From Phellopilus nigrolimitatus (Eukaryota; Basidiomycota; Agaricomycetes; Hymenochaetales; Hymenochaetaceae): a stretch of 64,000 nt of DNA. The notes under the pieces are model-generated. The model did not search any database. It was given only the letters and a program-made list of their open reading frames with translations, and was not told the origin of the DNA. Both the position numbers and the translations under genes were made by a program. Position 1 is the first letter of the stretch, and each line of letters begins with the position of its first letter. The stretch spans positions 372,001-436,000 of the forward strand of contig JAJOHG010000009.1 of the NCBI GenBank assembly GCA_021029095.1, given 5' to 3'. Shown piece by piece: positions 35,490-47,591 of the stretch.

Positions 35490-36118
35490 AGGCCGCCGCC
35501 AACGGCCTCCTCGAGCGCCGAAATGAACGGCCCCGGGCCGTGCGAGAGCTCGCCGTCCGGCGTGCGGAGGTACTTTGCGCGGTGCGTCGTGAGCAGGGGA
35601 GGCGCGCCGTCGGGAGAGGATGGGGAGGCGGCGGGACGCGTTCAGTATTCAGGACGCGAAGGCCTTGTTGAGCGGGCTGTACGCGAGGTGTTCCGAGGCG
35701 AACGCGACGAGGACGGAATCGTACGACGCGTGGTGCCGTTCGGCGCTGCGGAACTCCGGGAACTCTTCCATTGCGTAGTCGAATAGGAGGGCGTAGGGCC
35801 TGAAAAAACGGACTTCAATACCTGTAGGACTATTTACTATCCATGCACGGAACGCACCTCTGCAGCTTCATCTCCCTGAGACCTCCCCTAGCGCGCCGAG
35901 GCTCTTCAGAGCTCGCCGTCACGCAAGTCGAAACCCATGCCGCCAAGCCGCTCACGCAGCGCGCGCGTGCCCTCCTGGCTGGCGTTGCTGCAGAAGCGCA
36001 CGACGAGCCCTGCCTGCCGCGCGCGAGGGAGCGGCGGCCGCGGCGGGCGTCGGGTAGGCCCGACGTGCAGCGAGCCGGAGAGGTCAATGAGGAGCGCACA
36101 GATTGGGAGGCAGGGCAT
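35490..36118 (-). pseudogene. HAD-family (HDHD2-like) phosphatase pseudogene, copy 1
   Basis: Minus strand from ATG at 36118 (MPCLPICALLIDLSGSLHVG). Motif I DLSGSLH and motif II FCSNAS are those of HDHD2-like hydrolases. An in-frame TGA after RDGEL comes from a one-base loss; the plus-strand scrap at 44617 keeps the original GEFWTS. A second exon (from 35799, after TTTTTTCAG) reads PYALLFDYAMEEFPEF and VLVAFASEHLAYSPLNKAFA. A third part reads HRAKYLRTPDGELSHGPGPF. Sequence after that, including the KP...GDD region with motifs III/IV, is missing. Clearly dead. Confidence 0.75.
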
Positions 36119-36269
36119 TGTTTTCAAAAAGTACAAGAGGCGCTTGCGTATCGGAGTGGTAGAGTCAGTAGAGAAGGTGACGTCGCCCGTCCGCATCACA
36201 AACTCGTCGAGCTCGCTGTGCTGTACGGCCAACCTCCCATCTATTCGGAACGAAATATAAGATATTAAG

Positions 36270-36720
36270 AACTCGAGCTTTTCACTTAAGCCTTCCATAA
36301 CACAGTTATTTCCGACCAAGAACTACAAACTGCTCTATGTAATACCAAGTCACAGTCACAGTTCATAATCTCAACAGGTAATTTCAGGAAAGAAGACCAA
36401 TAATTCGAGGAATGGTTTATACTTGGAGATATGTTTCGGGGAAGGGAGGCTTTGATTTTCCTACGAAAAACAATGCAAAACCCATAGTTGGGGTGTCAAC
36501 TTCCATATATGGCATTATGTCCGGTAACAGGTTATTTCAAACGCGCAGCTCCTTCACTCCGACATGATCACGTTTCTGCCGTCTTGCTTGACTTTTCTTA
36601 TTCTGTCGGTTGTACTAGGAAGTGCTCAGTCGAGACCAGCATCTCCACATATAATATTACTCTATGACAAACTGAGTTATCTACCTACGGAAAAAAAGCA
36701 GCACGTTAAGATACAAAGTC
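36270..36720. other. Intergenic region between HAD start and F-box 3' end
   Basis: AT-rich and non-coding as far as I can see; repeated at ~47740-48173 and ~58990-59422. A short frame (MITILPSCLTFLNLSIVLG in the later copies) looks like chance. Confidence 0.5.
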
Positions 36721-36956
36721 TTAGTCGAAATACTGGATGACGACAGATTTTGCGTCCACTGTCGGGAAGTAGACTGCACCGCTGTAAAACTCCACTCCCA
36801 CAACCTCTACGTTATGCGGCAGTTCGAGAATGTGCGCCACGAATTTTTCTCGACAAGAGATGGTAGCAAGCACACACGTAGAACCGTTTTCAAAGTACCC
36901 GGTCACTGACGAGCCAGCCTGTGAGGGTGCTTGCACACTTTGATACGTGTTGTACT
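36721..36956 (-). pseudogene. F-box gene 3'-end fragment, copy 1
   Basis: Matches the last ~78 codons of the F-box protein at 59423-61148 (SVQAPSQAGSSVTGYFENGS ... SVVIQYFD). It is cut at 36956 where the IMPDH last exon begins. Confidence 0.85.
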
Positions 36957-38182
36957 AAAAGGCTGTTCGCGTAGCGGGGTAATTTAGATTCGTTTTTCGC
37001 TTGGATAGGTGGGTTTTTTCTGCGCTCCGTGTACTCGCTACGTAGGTCACAGTACGGAGTTGTACAACACGATCGAATCGAAGAAACAAAATATAAAAAT
37101 TTGTTGTAACTTATTGGAAGTCCAGATATCAAAGCGTGGGTGAGGCTGTGGACACGGTCGCTTGGTGGTTCTCGTGTAGATAGCCGAGATGTACATAGCC
37201 AAAAAAACAGAGCTTTTCCCTTAAAAAGTGGTGGAAAAGGAACGGATTCCCCCTTTGAGCAAGCGAAATGCCGGAATTTTGGCTATGATTTTAACTTTTT
37301 TGCAGGGCTACGCTATACACGGCGCGACGGGACCTGTCCCCTGAAGAACAGGCCCGCCGCGCGAGCCACTCTGCCGGCTTACGGCCTAAGCAGAGATTCT
37401 ACGTAGTTCTAGACACCCCGGCTGTCCGTAGACATAAGCGCGGGAAATAATGCCAAAGAAACGGATGGGAAAGGTGGTGGAATTCAACGCCCCATCATGC
37501 CCCCTGCCCGTCCTTCCACCTGGCTGTCGACTTCGAGATGGGGGGAGAAAGAGGAGCTGTGGATCCAACCCGCAGACTCGCCCCCTCTTTATACCGATGG
37601 TACGTCGCTTGCAGCGCGGTCTGTAAAATATGATTAGCGCGCATTCGAGAAAACGATGCTTTGGTGCTTACAGCAGTCAAACGGCCGTCCCAGGGACGCG
37701 CAGAAGTCGCCCCGCGCACGCTGGGTCAAGATGGGGGGAGAGAAATGGAGCTGGGGGACGAAGTGCGCAGACTCGCAGCTCTTTATACCCCCCAGCTCGC
37801 TCTCTCCCACGCGCAAAGCGGCGTTTGCGAGTCACATAAAGTCGCGCCATCTGTAGAATCACGAATTAGCAAGTATTCGAGAAAAGGGGGGTTTTGTGCG
37901 TACCGTGAATCGCGCGAGTCCTGCGTTGGCAAGATTTGCATGCCGCCACGCGGTGTTGCGATCTGTAGAGTACAGTGAGCCGCGAATCTGAGGAATAGAG
38001 ATTAAGTACTTACAGCTGCATCCTGATTTTGTGATTTTCGCTCAAAAGCGTGAAAAGCGTCTGCCGATGGAGTACAGAAGTCGGCGGAGCGTCACGGGTG
38101 AAGCGTCGACCGTGCGCACTGTTTCGAGGACTGAATTTGATTGCAAATGAGTCAGATCAGGTATATTTCGCAATCGAATGCA

Positions 38183-38352
38183 ATCACGTACCAGCAGCAA
38201 CAGCACCAGCATCCGGCCCAGAACCAGCAAAGTTTCCCGCCAGGTATGTCGCCGATGGTCAATCTTGGCAGCCCGAGCATGGCGAACTTAGCGCACACAG
38301 GAAATGCTGTAAATGGCATGGGCGGGGTGCCGGTGCTCGGCGGGGTGGGCGC
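38183..38352 (+). pseudogene. Gln-rich coding fragment (block B1), frame open
   Basis: The frame is unbroken here and sits in an open frame from 38141 to 38530 (129 residues). The VNLGSPSMANL and NGMGGVPVLGG parts read naturally, so the B copies are closer to the source gene than the A copies. Confidence 0.55.
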
Positions 38353-39299
38353 GCATGTCCAAAACGACGCTCGCCCGCGTCATTTCTATCGTGTCGGCGC
38401 ATTTCCTGTCCCAGCCGGCCGGCACAGTGTGCAGGACGTGTGCGAAGCGAGCCGCGCTCGGTGCGACGGGCTGAAACACGCAGGTAAGCAAAGAAGGTAT
38501 AAAGATGAAAGGATATTACTTACCGATTGAACGACGTCAAGCGTCGAGCGCGCTGATGATGCACCGCGTGCAGACGCCGCTCGGCGGACGGCGATACATA
38601 TATACAATGCTGTCGTGTCGCATCCGGGTTCGAGACGAGCGTGGCACGCTCCGCAAATGAGTGCATTTGCATGCCACCACGCAGACGGAGGCCGAGGCAA
38701 GGTGGAATTGCGATCTATAGAGTACGGTGAGCAGCGAATCCGAGGAAACAGAGATTTAGTACTCACTGCAGAGTGTACGCCTCTCCAGAAATTACTGAGC
38801 GTCCACGTCACATCACTGATTTTGTGATTTTCGCTCAAAAGCGTGAAGAGGGGCCGCCAATCGAAAAAGAAGTGTCGAATCAAAGCGCACCGCCGTGCGC
38901 ATGGTTTCGAGCTCTGAAAGCGATTGTAAATGGGTTAGTTCAGTCTATTTTACATTACAGTGCAGCCCCATACCAGCATGTCCGAAACGACGCTCGCCCG
39001 CGTCATTTCTATCGTGTCGGCCGATACCGTGCTTCAAGTTCTCTATCAGATTACGGTCCGAGACGTGATCCAGATGACGCTGAAGCTCACACTCCTCGAG
39101 CAACGCACATGCGCCGGTTCAGCAACGAATCGACCTACGAGTTGACTCGACAAGCGAGTACGCACAGAGTGCAGCGACTGCTGAAAGACAATTAAATCGT
39201 GTACTAGACTAAGTTAGACTTAATGAGTAATAGAACGTAGCAAAGTAAAACTCACCATCTGCGTGATCATGCCGCTCGCCCCGCTTCGATACATATATA

Positions 39300-40310
39300 T
39301 ATTACCCTACACTCGAGCTTTTCGCCAATACAAATTGCGCGCACGGGCGGAGGCGCAAACCTAAATCTCCCAATAGGCTTGCGCTCCATGATCGAAGTAG
39401 ACTGGATTCCGTCGCGGGATCCTGCGGCCGTCCCTGGCCAGGCAAGTTTTGCATTGTGATGGGAGGGCTGCGGCATGCCGGGAGTGGAGGCGGGACTTGC
39501 AGAGCGGGTGTGCTTGCAGCACTGCTACTAGACACATTACATATAAGACGATTGGGCTAGGCGAGCGCGATGTTCGGCGGCAGCGAGGTGTGCCGAGGAC
39601 GGGGCGGGATAGACAGTCGTTTGGGGGGAGAGGGAGGCGGACGTTGGATCGAATTCATGCTGGAAACGCCGCTACTGGAGTCCGAAGAAGGGCTCCAACT
39701 AGATAAATTAGTCTCAGATGAGTTTTGGAAGGGCCGAGAAGGCAAAGGCGGAGCCGTGGGTGCAAGTTGGTGTGGTCGCTTCGCATCGTCATCGAATTGA
39801 ATCAAGACGCCCGAAACCGAATGCCGTTGCTGCGAACGATGTTGAGGGAGAAAAGAGGAGTGTGACGAGAAGCGATTTGGCTGCGGCTGTGACGTAGATG
39901 GCAGATCGGGTGATGATGCTATTCCCGTACTGTATACAATAAACTCAGATGAGTTCTTTCCAGACGAGGCCTGCAGAGTACTCACGCATTTTTGGAGCGA
40001 AGGGAGGCTACGCTATTCGTCTCTACGCTTTCGTCGGCGCAGGCGATGACACGGGCAGCAGCAGCAGGCGGGGGCGGCTTGCGTGTTATCAGTGCCGGTT
40101 TGTTCAAACTTTGCATACCATTAAATGCAGGAACAGCGGCGGAACGAGGCACAGTAAATGCGAATGGCTTCGGAGAACGCGATAAAGGCGGGGGGCGGCG
40201 CAGGCCGTCTGCCGATCTTCAAGTCGGACGACAAGCTCGCGGAGCGCAGAAGGTAGTGCGCGAAGGACGCCTGTGCCTCGGCATCGACCTCGCTGTTCGA
40301 TGATGCGCGT
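39300..40310 (-). pseudogene. Ser/Pro-rich gene fragment (block B1), longer open frame
   Basis: Better preserved than in block A: after the intron the frame stays open through VSGVLIQFDDDAKRPHQLAP, PSSDSSSGVSSMNSIQRPPP and SIPPRPRHTSLPPNIALAQS. The frame slip in the upstream exon (APPPAFIAFSEA) is still present, so this is not an intact gene. Confidence 0.5.
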
Positions 40311-42304
40311 GGTCTACTCGATCCAGGCGAGAGAAGGTCGGGATGGTTGTCACATCGATGCTTGCGGTGCGGACCCCGTTGCCGTCGGTGTCGGTGTCGG
40401 TGATGGAGTACAGAAGTCGGCGGACCATCTAGGTGAAGCGCCGGCCGTGCGCGTATACTTTCGAAAACTGGATTTGATTGCAAATGAGTTAGAACAGGTA
40501 TGTTTTGCAATAGAATGCAATCACGTACCTGCATGTCCGAAATGATGCTCGCCCGTGTCATCTCTATCGTGTCGGCGTCCCCGCTAGCTGCCGCTGCCTG
40601 TAGGAGGTGCACGAAGCGAGTCACGGTTGCGGGCCTTGACCTGATGAAAAAAGACGATTAGCATGTGCATTTCTCTAATAGATAAGATCAGACATTACAT
40701 ACCTTGGTGCATAATGAGTTCAGCACCGTACGCGCTCCTACTCGCGGTGACGAGCACAAAATGTGACCCCGGTGAGCAGATCATGTATCGAGCATCTCAA
40801 AAGCCGCAAAAGCGCCCAATCTTGCAGCGCGTCATTTTGCGGTGCCCCCCAATACCTTTCAAAAGTTATGTCAGTGAAGAAGAAAAAAGAGAGAAGCAAA
40901 TTAAAGCGACATACCAGAAGGCCGTGTAGGAAAGGCAGAAGACAGATCGCTCGTGCCGCGCATGAAGACACGCGTGACACAGTGACCAGACGACATTCGA
41001 CTCAACTCACAGCCATCATCTGCACATCAACAACAATCGCGAGCTCGGGGGACAGCAAGACAAGACAGCGCTTCATCTACAGGACCTTCGCTTTATATCT
41101 AATTTCTGACCTGGGCTATTCTGCGTGTTTGTGTCTATCCTGGGCTAGATCTCGGCAGCATTTCCTCCAGTTCTCTGGTTGCCAGTCTCTGCTACGCGGT
41201 GTTGCCTGGGCTCGTGTTCTTTCTGGCGAATAATCTTGTTTTGTTAGGCGCAAATATTGCATTCCTTGTGAGAGCTTCTGTTGCTTGGCTGTGCTGTACG
41301 CGGACTCTGGATCAGTCTATTCTGGATTCTTTTCTTGCCGGTCATTTCAAGTCTTTGCTTCTTATGAGGCCGTTCTCTGAGTTTTATTCTTATAGACTGC
41401 ACAGTCATTAGTTTAGAACCAGTAGCTTTCACTGAGAGTCTTGCAAGTCCCTGAGCCTAAGATCTGAGAGTTGAATTTGAGGACTACTCCAAATTGCCAG
41501 CTTTTGACAGGCCCAGGGGTTATACTTGAGATGGAAGCCAACACTTCGAAAGAAGTCACAGCTTAGCGAGCTGTGCATTTTGCGCCCGTCGCTTCCGGAT
41601 TCCCTAGTGACGCTGCTTTCGCTTCTGCCTTCGGGCCGCAGATGACGCGACTACATTGGTAATGCACACGATAACTTGATACAACACGGAACAACAGGGA
41701 ATCACATATAAGGTGGCCTCGATGTGCCGCTTTCCCCATTCCCCTCTTTGCTCCCTCTCAAGCCACTGACTATGCCGGTGCGCTCTCACCGCACTGCTCA
41801 TCATGCCCTCTATCTGCATATCCAACCTCTCCGTGCACGCAGACCCAGGGGGCCCCCATAAGAGGTCGTGCGCGGTTGTAAATCTTTGCTAGTAGTTTAG
41901 TACCTTAGTAGCTTGACCACAACAAGTAGCACGTCTATCGCGAAGTCGTGCGAACATGTGGTCGAGTGAACATGGGAAACGTGAAAGGATGATTTGGTTA
42001 GAAGTGCAGTTGGGCTATTGAGTGGTGCGTGTGCGCCGGTGCGTCATATGGTGTGTCTTGACTGTTGAGACGGGGTATCATTTTTTTTTCTCTCTTCGCT
42101 TTGCTGCGAAACGGCAAGTAATTCTTTTTTGCATGCTCGTTTCTCACTTTTGTGTCGTAGCTCCGATTCTTTACTTTTGAATTGGTACGTCTCCTTTTCT
42201 TTAATTTGCTCTTGCTGACTTTGTATTCTAGATACAAGACAACACTTTTATCGCCGACACTTCATTCCGATAGTTTACTGTACTTGTAGTTTAGTTTTTG
42301 TATT

Positions 42305-42353
42305 CTAGCCATTTGTGCATGTCACCTGGCCAGTGACATGCACAAATGGCTAG
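42305..42353 (-). other. Hairpin (block B1), perfect arms
   Basis: The arms are a perfect 21-bp inverted repeat. Relative to block A, two stem positions changed together with their partners (T-A to C-G and G-C to A-T), and the two weak pairs are perfect. Confidence 0.8.
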
Positions 42354-42995
42354 TCGTCTCTTTTCTTTTCTTCGTCTGGACTTCGAGTTGGTGGGAAACC
42401 TTGACCTAGTGTAAGTGGGTTATTATGTCCGTGAGTTTTGTGCTGACATTCGCTTTTTAACAGATTAACTATTTCTAATTCAAAAGATAAGTCTGTTTCG
42501 CTGCGTTTTGTTTGCTGTCTTGCTGACTTGCCTGTTCAGATATTCAGTTTGTCTGTAGCTAGTTAGTTCCGCACTTGTAATTCTGTACTTGGTTTCAAAT
42601 GCAATAATCATATTTAAACTACCTCCGAATCCTTCTTCAAATCTAAGTCGGCTCCAAACTACATAAATACCCTTCCATCCTCCAGGCCAAAAAGAACTTG
42701 AGTTAATTAGTTGTAAGAAGTTGAGCAGAGTATATAAGTAACTTCGCCCAGATGTGTTTGATTTGATGAAGTGCGTAACGAGTACAGTGACGAGTGAGCA
42801 GTTGCCGTGAAAGCGAGCGGGCCGCAAATAGGCGCGTCCGTACAGAGAAAATTGAACGCGTCCGGCTGCTCTATGATGAGCGCGACGGACGGCGTGGAAC
42901 ACAACTAGCAAGTTCAGAGTGTTTCGAGTGCGAAGCCACACTAGTATCTACAGCTGCAGCGTACGAGAGCGAGGCGGCGCAAACAGGAGATAGAC

Positions 42996-43046
42996 GCACT
43001 TGAGGTGTTTCGTGCGCTTCTTGATGATGGGAATTTTAGAGACCAT
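42996..43046 (-). pseudogene. Ribosomal protein L32 fragment (block B1)
   Basis: Same fragment with two replacements near its end (reads KHLKC instead of KHFKR). Fits neutral decay. Confidence 0.65.
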
Positions 43047-43330
43047 GGCGGTTGACTGCTGCGCGGTCTTGAATATAATATAAAGTTTTGAATTCGGACT
43101 GCCCCGAACACCGGTAGGGTGCTCGACTCAGTCTCGATGTCGATGTCGCGAACGCCCCGAGCACAAAATGAGGTATCGATGTCTTTGACATGCGCGGGGC
43201 GGATGTACAGATATGAGGGCAATTGTCGAGAAAAGAGGTCAGGCCGCCATAAAGCAAGAGGCGGCTTTGTCTCGTGAATTGATATCATTTTTTTTCTAAA
43301 ACCTACACAAGTAATGCTACGGGAGCGTAC

Positions 43331-43790
43331 CTGACTCGCCCTCCGAAACGTACGCCTGACACAGCACGCGGACGACGTCCTTCCTGCGCTCACTCCTCTT
43401 TATCGACGAGACCGAAGCAGAGACCGAGGCGAATGCGTTCCTCCCGAGCGCGCTCTCCTTGCTCGATGTGCCGAAAAGATGCGCGACCACCCCGCGCCAA
43501 TCGCCCGTCTCGCGCAGTGCATTAGGCTTCGCGAACGCCTTATCGAACTTCTTTGACTTGCTGTGTAGCGCTGCACACGGCTTCGAGTCCGGATGGAAGT
43601 GGAGGCACTGTTTGAGCGTCGTCTGCGCCTGCGACGGAGGAAGTACAAGAACTGTGCGATCTTCATGAAGAGCGATGTCGGCGGCGAGGTGAGGTGCGCG
43701 AGCCGGGTCAGGTCTCCGACGGTCTGTTTGACGTCCCCGGAATCCAGTGCACGCTCGGTGGAATGAGTTGCGAGCTTAAGCGCCTCCGTC
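43331..43790 (-). pseudogene. DNAJC3-like fragment (block B1)
   Basis: Same fragment with scattered substitutions (FMKIAQF as in animal-type LFMKIA). Similarity continues to the GCGCCTCC joint, after which 20-30 bp unique to B1 follow. Confidence 0.5.
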
Positions 43791-44228
43791 GCTGCCTCAA
43801 CGCACGTTGGAAGGAGGGGCGTGCAGGCCTTCGAGAGGGGAGACGGCGGCGCGCCGGCAGGTCGAAGCTTGAGCGGACGCGAATCGAGAATGCTGCGCGA
43901 GCGTCCGCGAAACGGACGCATCGCGCAGCTCCGCGCGCATGCAGTTGACACGGCCAGCGCACGGTACGCGACGGAGAAAATATGAATATACGCACCTTGT
44001 ACACTGTGCCGCCGCCCTTCGCCCTTCTTGGATCTCGTTCTTGTCGAACTCGAGCACGACGCGCCGCGGCGGCCGGTGCCACGCGCACACGGCGGGGTGA
44101 GGGACGGTGCGCGCAGTCCAGCGGACGCAAGTGAGAACGCACGCACGCGCAGGTAGGGTCGACGGCCGTGTGAGCGCGCAGCGCCCCCGACGGGGCAGTT
44201 GAGCGCACATGGACGGCGGCTGCGGCGG

Positions 44229-44230
<2 letters not shown>

Positions 44231-44267
<37 letters not shown>

Positions 44268-44270
44268 CTG
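44231..44270 (+). repeat. CTG triplet tract (block B1)
   Basis: Shorter tract (about 13 triplets) at the same place; the second tract is at ~44437-44505. Confidence 0.85.
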
Positions 44271-44616
44271 GTGCAGCGGCGTGGGTCGATTTTCGAGATG
44301 GGAGACGGTGCCGGCAGTTGAGTGGACGCGAATCGAGTACGAGCGCGCACAGCTGAGGGAGTCGACGGCCGGGCGGGCGTGCAGCGCAGCGCAGGTCGAC
44401 TGGGCGGTGGAGCGCACACGGACGACGGCGGCGGGAGTTGCTGCTGTTGCTGTTGCGGCGGCGACTGACGCACTCCGGCGTTGCTGTTGCTGTTGCTGCT
44501 GCCGTACGCGCGTCGCCGTCGTTTCGGCGGCCCGTGTTGCTGTGCGTAGCGGTCTGCGCGAGCTCGAGAGGACAATGGTGCCGATCAACGAGTCACATAA
44601 CGTGATCTGCTGAGAG

Positions 44617-44692
44617 CAGTGCGCGGCGTGAGCGGCTTGGCAGCATGGGCTTCGACATGCGCGACGGCGAGTTCTGGACGAGCCGAGCTTAG
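44617..44692 (+). pseudogene. HAD-gene scrap upstream of oxidoreductase copy 2
   Basis: Reads RRERLGSMGFDMRDGEFWTS on the plus strand, matching the end of the first HAD exon (RERLGGMGFDLRDGEL) in opposite orientation. It bridges block B1 and the oxidoreductase promoter and marks a recombination joint. Source of the ancestral sequence for the HAD lesion. Confidence 0.7.
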
Positions 44693-44794
44693 TAGCTACC
44701 ATTACGCCTGTCCTGCGTCAACAGCGCGTCACCGTCTCCCGCACACCATGTGTATAAACCAGCACGTTGCCCGCCCGCGCCCTTCATCTTTACA

Positions 44795-46603
44795 ATGTCC
44801 CTACAGAATCCCATCCCGAGCACCCAGTTCGCCGTCTTCCGCACCCCGGCCGCCGCCCAGCTGCACCCGCTGCCCGTGCCCGCCCCCGGCCCGGGCGAGG
44901 TCCTCGTCCAGAACGTCGCCGTCGCGTCCAACCCGAAGGACTGGAAGTACCCCGAGTGGCAGGGCGGCGATTACTCGTACGTCGAGGGCAACGACGTCGC
45001 CGGGCTCGTCGCCGCCGTCGGCCCAGGCGTCACCGAGTACAAACGCGGCGCGCGCGTCGCCGCCCTCACGCGCATGGGCACCGGGTTCAATCCTGAGCAC
45101 ATGGCGACGAAGGAGAACAAGGTGCGCACCGGGGCCTGCGCCGCTCCCTCCTCTCCTTACAGCATATCCGGAAAAGCTTGTCAGTGTGAAATTTGGTTTT
45201 CGTTTTTTGTACGGTTTTCCCAAAGAGGGATTCCTTGCCCAAAATGGACTCCTTACTGAATGCGGCTACCGCCGTTTAGGGCGATGATCGACGTGTCGTT
45301 GACTTGTGCGTGCTCGTCGTGTCGTGTTATTTTACTTGCTAACTCAAGAATTATATAGATATCATCAGGGACGTAGCCATTATCATAAAGCCAGGTTCCG
45401 TGTTTCTTGATGTCCTCCTCACGATGCGGCTGACCTTATATGCCCCCTGATATTGCGGTGGCCGCATTCAGTAAGGAATTCCATTTTGGGGTAAGGAATT
45501 CCTCTTTTGAAAAACCGTACAAAAAAAAAACGAAAGGCAAAATCACACACCGACAAGCTTTTCCGGATACGCTATAAGTTCTATTGACACGTACTTACCC
45601 TTGGGACAGTACGGCGCGTACGCGCAGTACAGCCTCGCGCCCGCGTCGACGACGTTTCCGTTGCCAGACTCGACGAGCTTCGAGGAGGCCTCGACGCTCC
45701 CGCTCGCCGTGCTGACCGCTGCAATCGGGCTCTTCGTGAGCCTCGCGCTGCCCGAGCCGCCGTTGCCGGGCGCACCCTCCGCCTCCGCCCCCAGTGCGCC
45801 CCGTCCTCCCTTTTTCACGTCTACGTGCTCATTCATCGCACCGCAGGCACCGGGAAGAGCGTCATCGTCTACGGCGCGTCCACCTCCGTCGGCGCGTACG
45901 CCGTGCAGCTCGCAAAGCGCGCGGGGCTCTTCGTAGTCGGCGTCGCCGGCGCGTCCAGCGACTACGCCCAGGCTCTCGGGGCGGATGCCGTCGTCGACTA
46001 CCGTGCGCACAAGGATGCAGCCGCACTGGTGCGCCCCCGCCCCCTGCATCTCCCGCCAGATCTCTCTGACGCTCTGACCCACTGCGGCGCCACAGGAAGA
46101 CGCGCTCGTCGCCGCGCTCGCGGGCCGCCCGTGCGCAGCCGCCTACGACGCGGTCACGGAGGGGCCCTCGACGCTCACCCTCGCGCGCGCACTCGCGCGG
46201 ACGGCCCCGGGCGGGAAAGGCGCGGTTACGTACGTGCTCGCGCTCTCCGACGAGACGCGCCGCGCTGCGCCGACGGGCGTGGACTTCGTCGAGACGTACG
46301 TCGGGACGGCGTTCGGCGCGAACGAGGCGTGTGCGTGCTCTTTTTTTCCCTCTTCTCCGGTCTTGTGGTGGTTTTCTGATGTGTGCGTGTGTGAGGCCAG
46401 TCTGCGCGCGCTTCGCGGGCCAGATCGCGGCGTATCTCGCGCCCTCGCCCTCCAACCCCACGCCGCTCCGGCCGAACCGCGCGCGCGTCGTGCCCGGGGG
46501 GCTCGCGGGCGTCGGCGAGGGCCTCGCGCTGCTGAAGGCGGGCAAGGTGCACGGCGAAAAGCTCGTGTACCGCGTCGCGGAGACGCCTGGGCTGGCGCAG
46601 TGA
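44795..46603 (+). CDS. MDR oxidoreductase, copy 2
   Basis: Exons 44795-45121, 45610-45793, 45847-46028, 46096-46330 and 46401-46603; 376 residues, all splice sites kept. Small replacements against copy 1 (for example GLVAAVGPGV, GASTSVGAYA, GASSDYAQALGADAVVDY). Only ~95 bp of the original promoter remain; above that lie a HAD-gene scrap and block B1, so its regulation may differ from copy 1. Confidence 0.9.
45170..45574. mobile_element. MITE-like element in intron 1 of copy 2
   Basis: Same insertion site; the right end has decayed (GCTATAAG instead of GCTGTAAG) and it is slightly longer (A-run in the right arm). Confidence 0.75.
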
Positions 46604-46788
46604 GCGGCCGGGGATTGCTCTAGAAATTGGAATTGGAAGGGCGGAAAAGGTGTATAGCGGAAAGCGTGCCTGTACGAGTACAAATGTAATAATGATGCCA
46701 CGGCATCGCGTGACTTCTCTCGCTCGCTGTCGCTCCGTCTGCCAGTGTTTTGCGTGCTCGAGCTTGCCTAACTCGTTTTGCGCCCCAG

Positions 46789-46855
46789 CCTTCGTCTGCA
46801 CGGTCTGCGGCCGCCGCTTCAGCGTCGCCTCGAACCTCGACCGCCACGCGCACCC
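46789..46855 (+). pseudogene. C2H2-type zinc-finger scrap, copy 2
   Basis: Same remnant; the end reads NLDRHAHPVDS. Confidence 0.45.
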
Positions 46856-46959
46856 CGTCGACAGCCTCGGTGTATCAGCGCCGCCCGCGCCAATGAGTGC
46901 CTGCCCGAGTTGGAAGCTGGAATTCCGGATGCGACGAAGAAGCCGCCTGTCTGGGCACG

Positions 46960-47591
46960 CAGGCCGCCGCCAACGGCCTCCTCGAGCGCCGAAATGAACG
47001 GCCCCTGGCCGTGCGAGAGCTCGCCGTCCGGCGTGCGGAGGTACTTTGCGCGGTGCGTCGTGAGCAGGGGAGGCGCGCCGTCGGGAGAGGATGGGGAGGC
47101 GGCGGGACGCGCACTCAGTACTCAGGACGCGAAGGCCTTATTGAGCGGGCTGTACGCGAGGTGTTCCGAGGCGAACGCGACGAGGACGGAATCGTACGAC
47201 GCGTGGTGCCGTTCGGCGCTGCGGAACTCCGGGAACTCTTCCATTGCGTAGTCGAATAGGAGGGCGTAGGGCCTGAAAAAACGGACTTCAATACCTGTAG
47301 GACTATTTACTATCCATGCACGGAACGCACCTCTGCAGCTTCATCTCCCTGAGACCTCCCCTAGCGCGCCGAGGCTCTTCAGAGCTCGCCGTCACGCAAG
47401 TCGAAACCCATGCCGCCAAGCCGCTCACGCAGCGCGCGCGTGCCCTCCTGGCTGGCGTTGCTGCAGAAGCGCACGACGAGCCCTGCCTGCCGCGCGCGAG
47501 GGAGCGGCGGCCGCGGCGGGCGTCGGGTAGGCCCGACGTGCAGCGAGCCGGAGAGGTCGATGAGGAGCGCACGGATTGGGAGGCAGGGCAT
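46960..47591 (-). pseudogene. HAD-family phosphatase pseudogene, copy 2
   Basis: Same gene remains and same stop after RDGEL as copy 1; the start reads MPCLPIRALLIDLSGSLHVG. Confidence 0.7.

Larger units (their letters stand above)
36957..44573. repeat. Block B1, diverged spacer copy upstream of oxidoreductase copy 2
   Basis: Starts AAAAGGCTGTTCGCGTAG, the end of the IMPDH reading frame, fused directly to F-box gene sequence on the left. It runs collinear with block A to GAGGAC at 44573. Many substitutions and short indels separate it from A, for example loss of about 20 bp near 42986 and about 30 bp near 43060. Confidence 0.85.
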
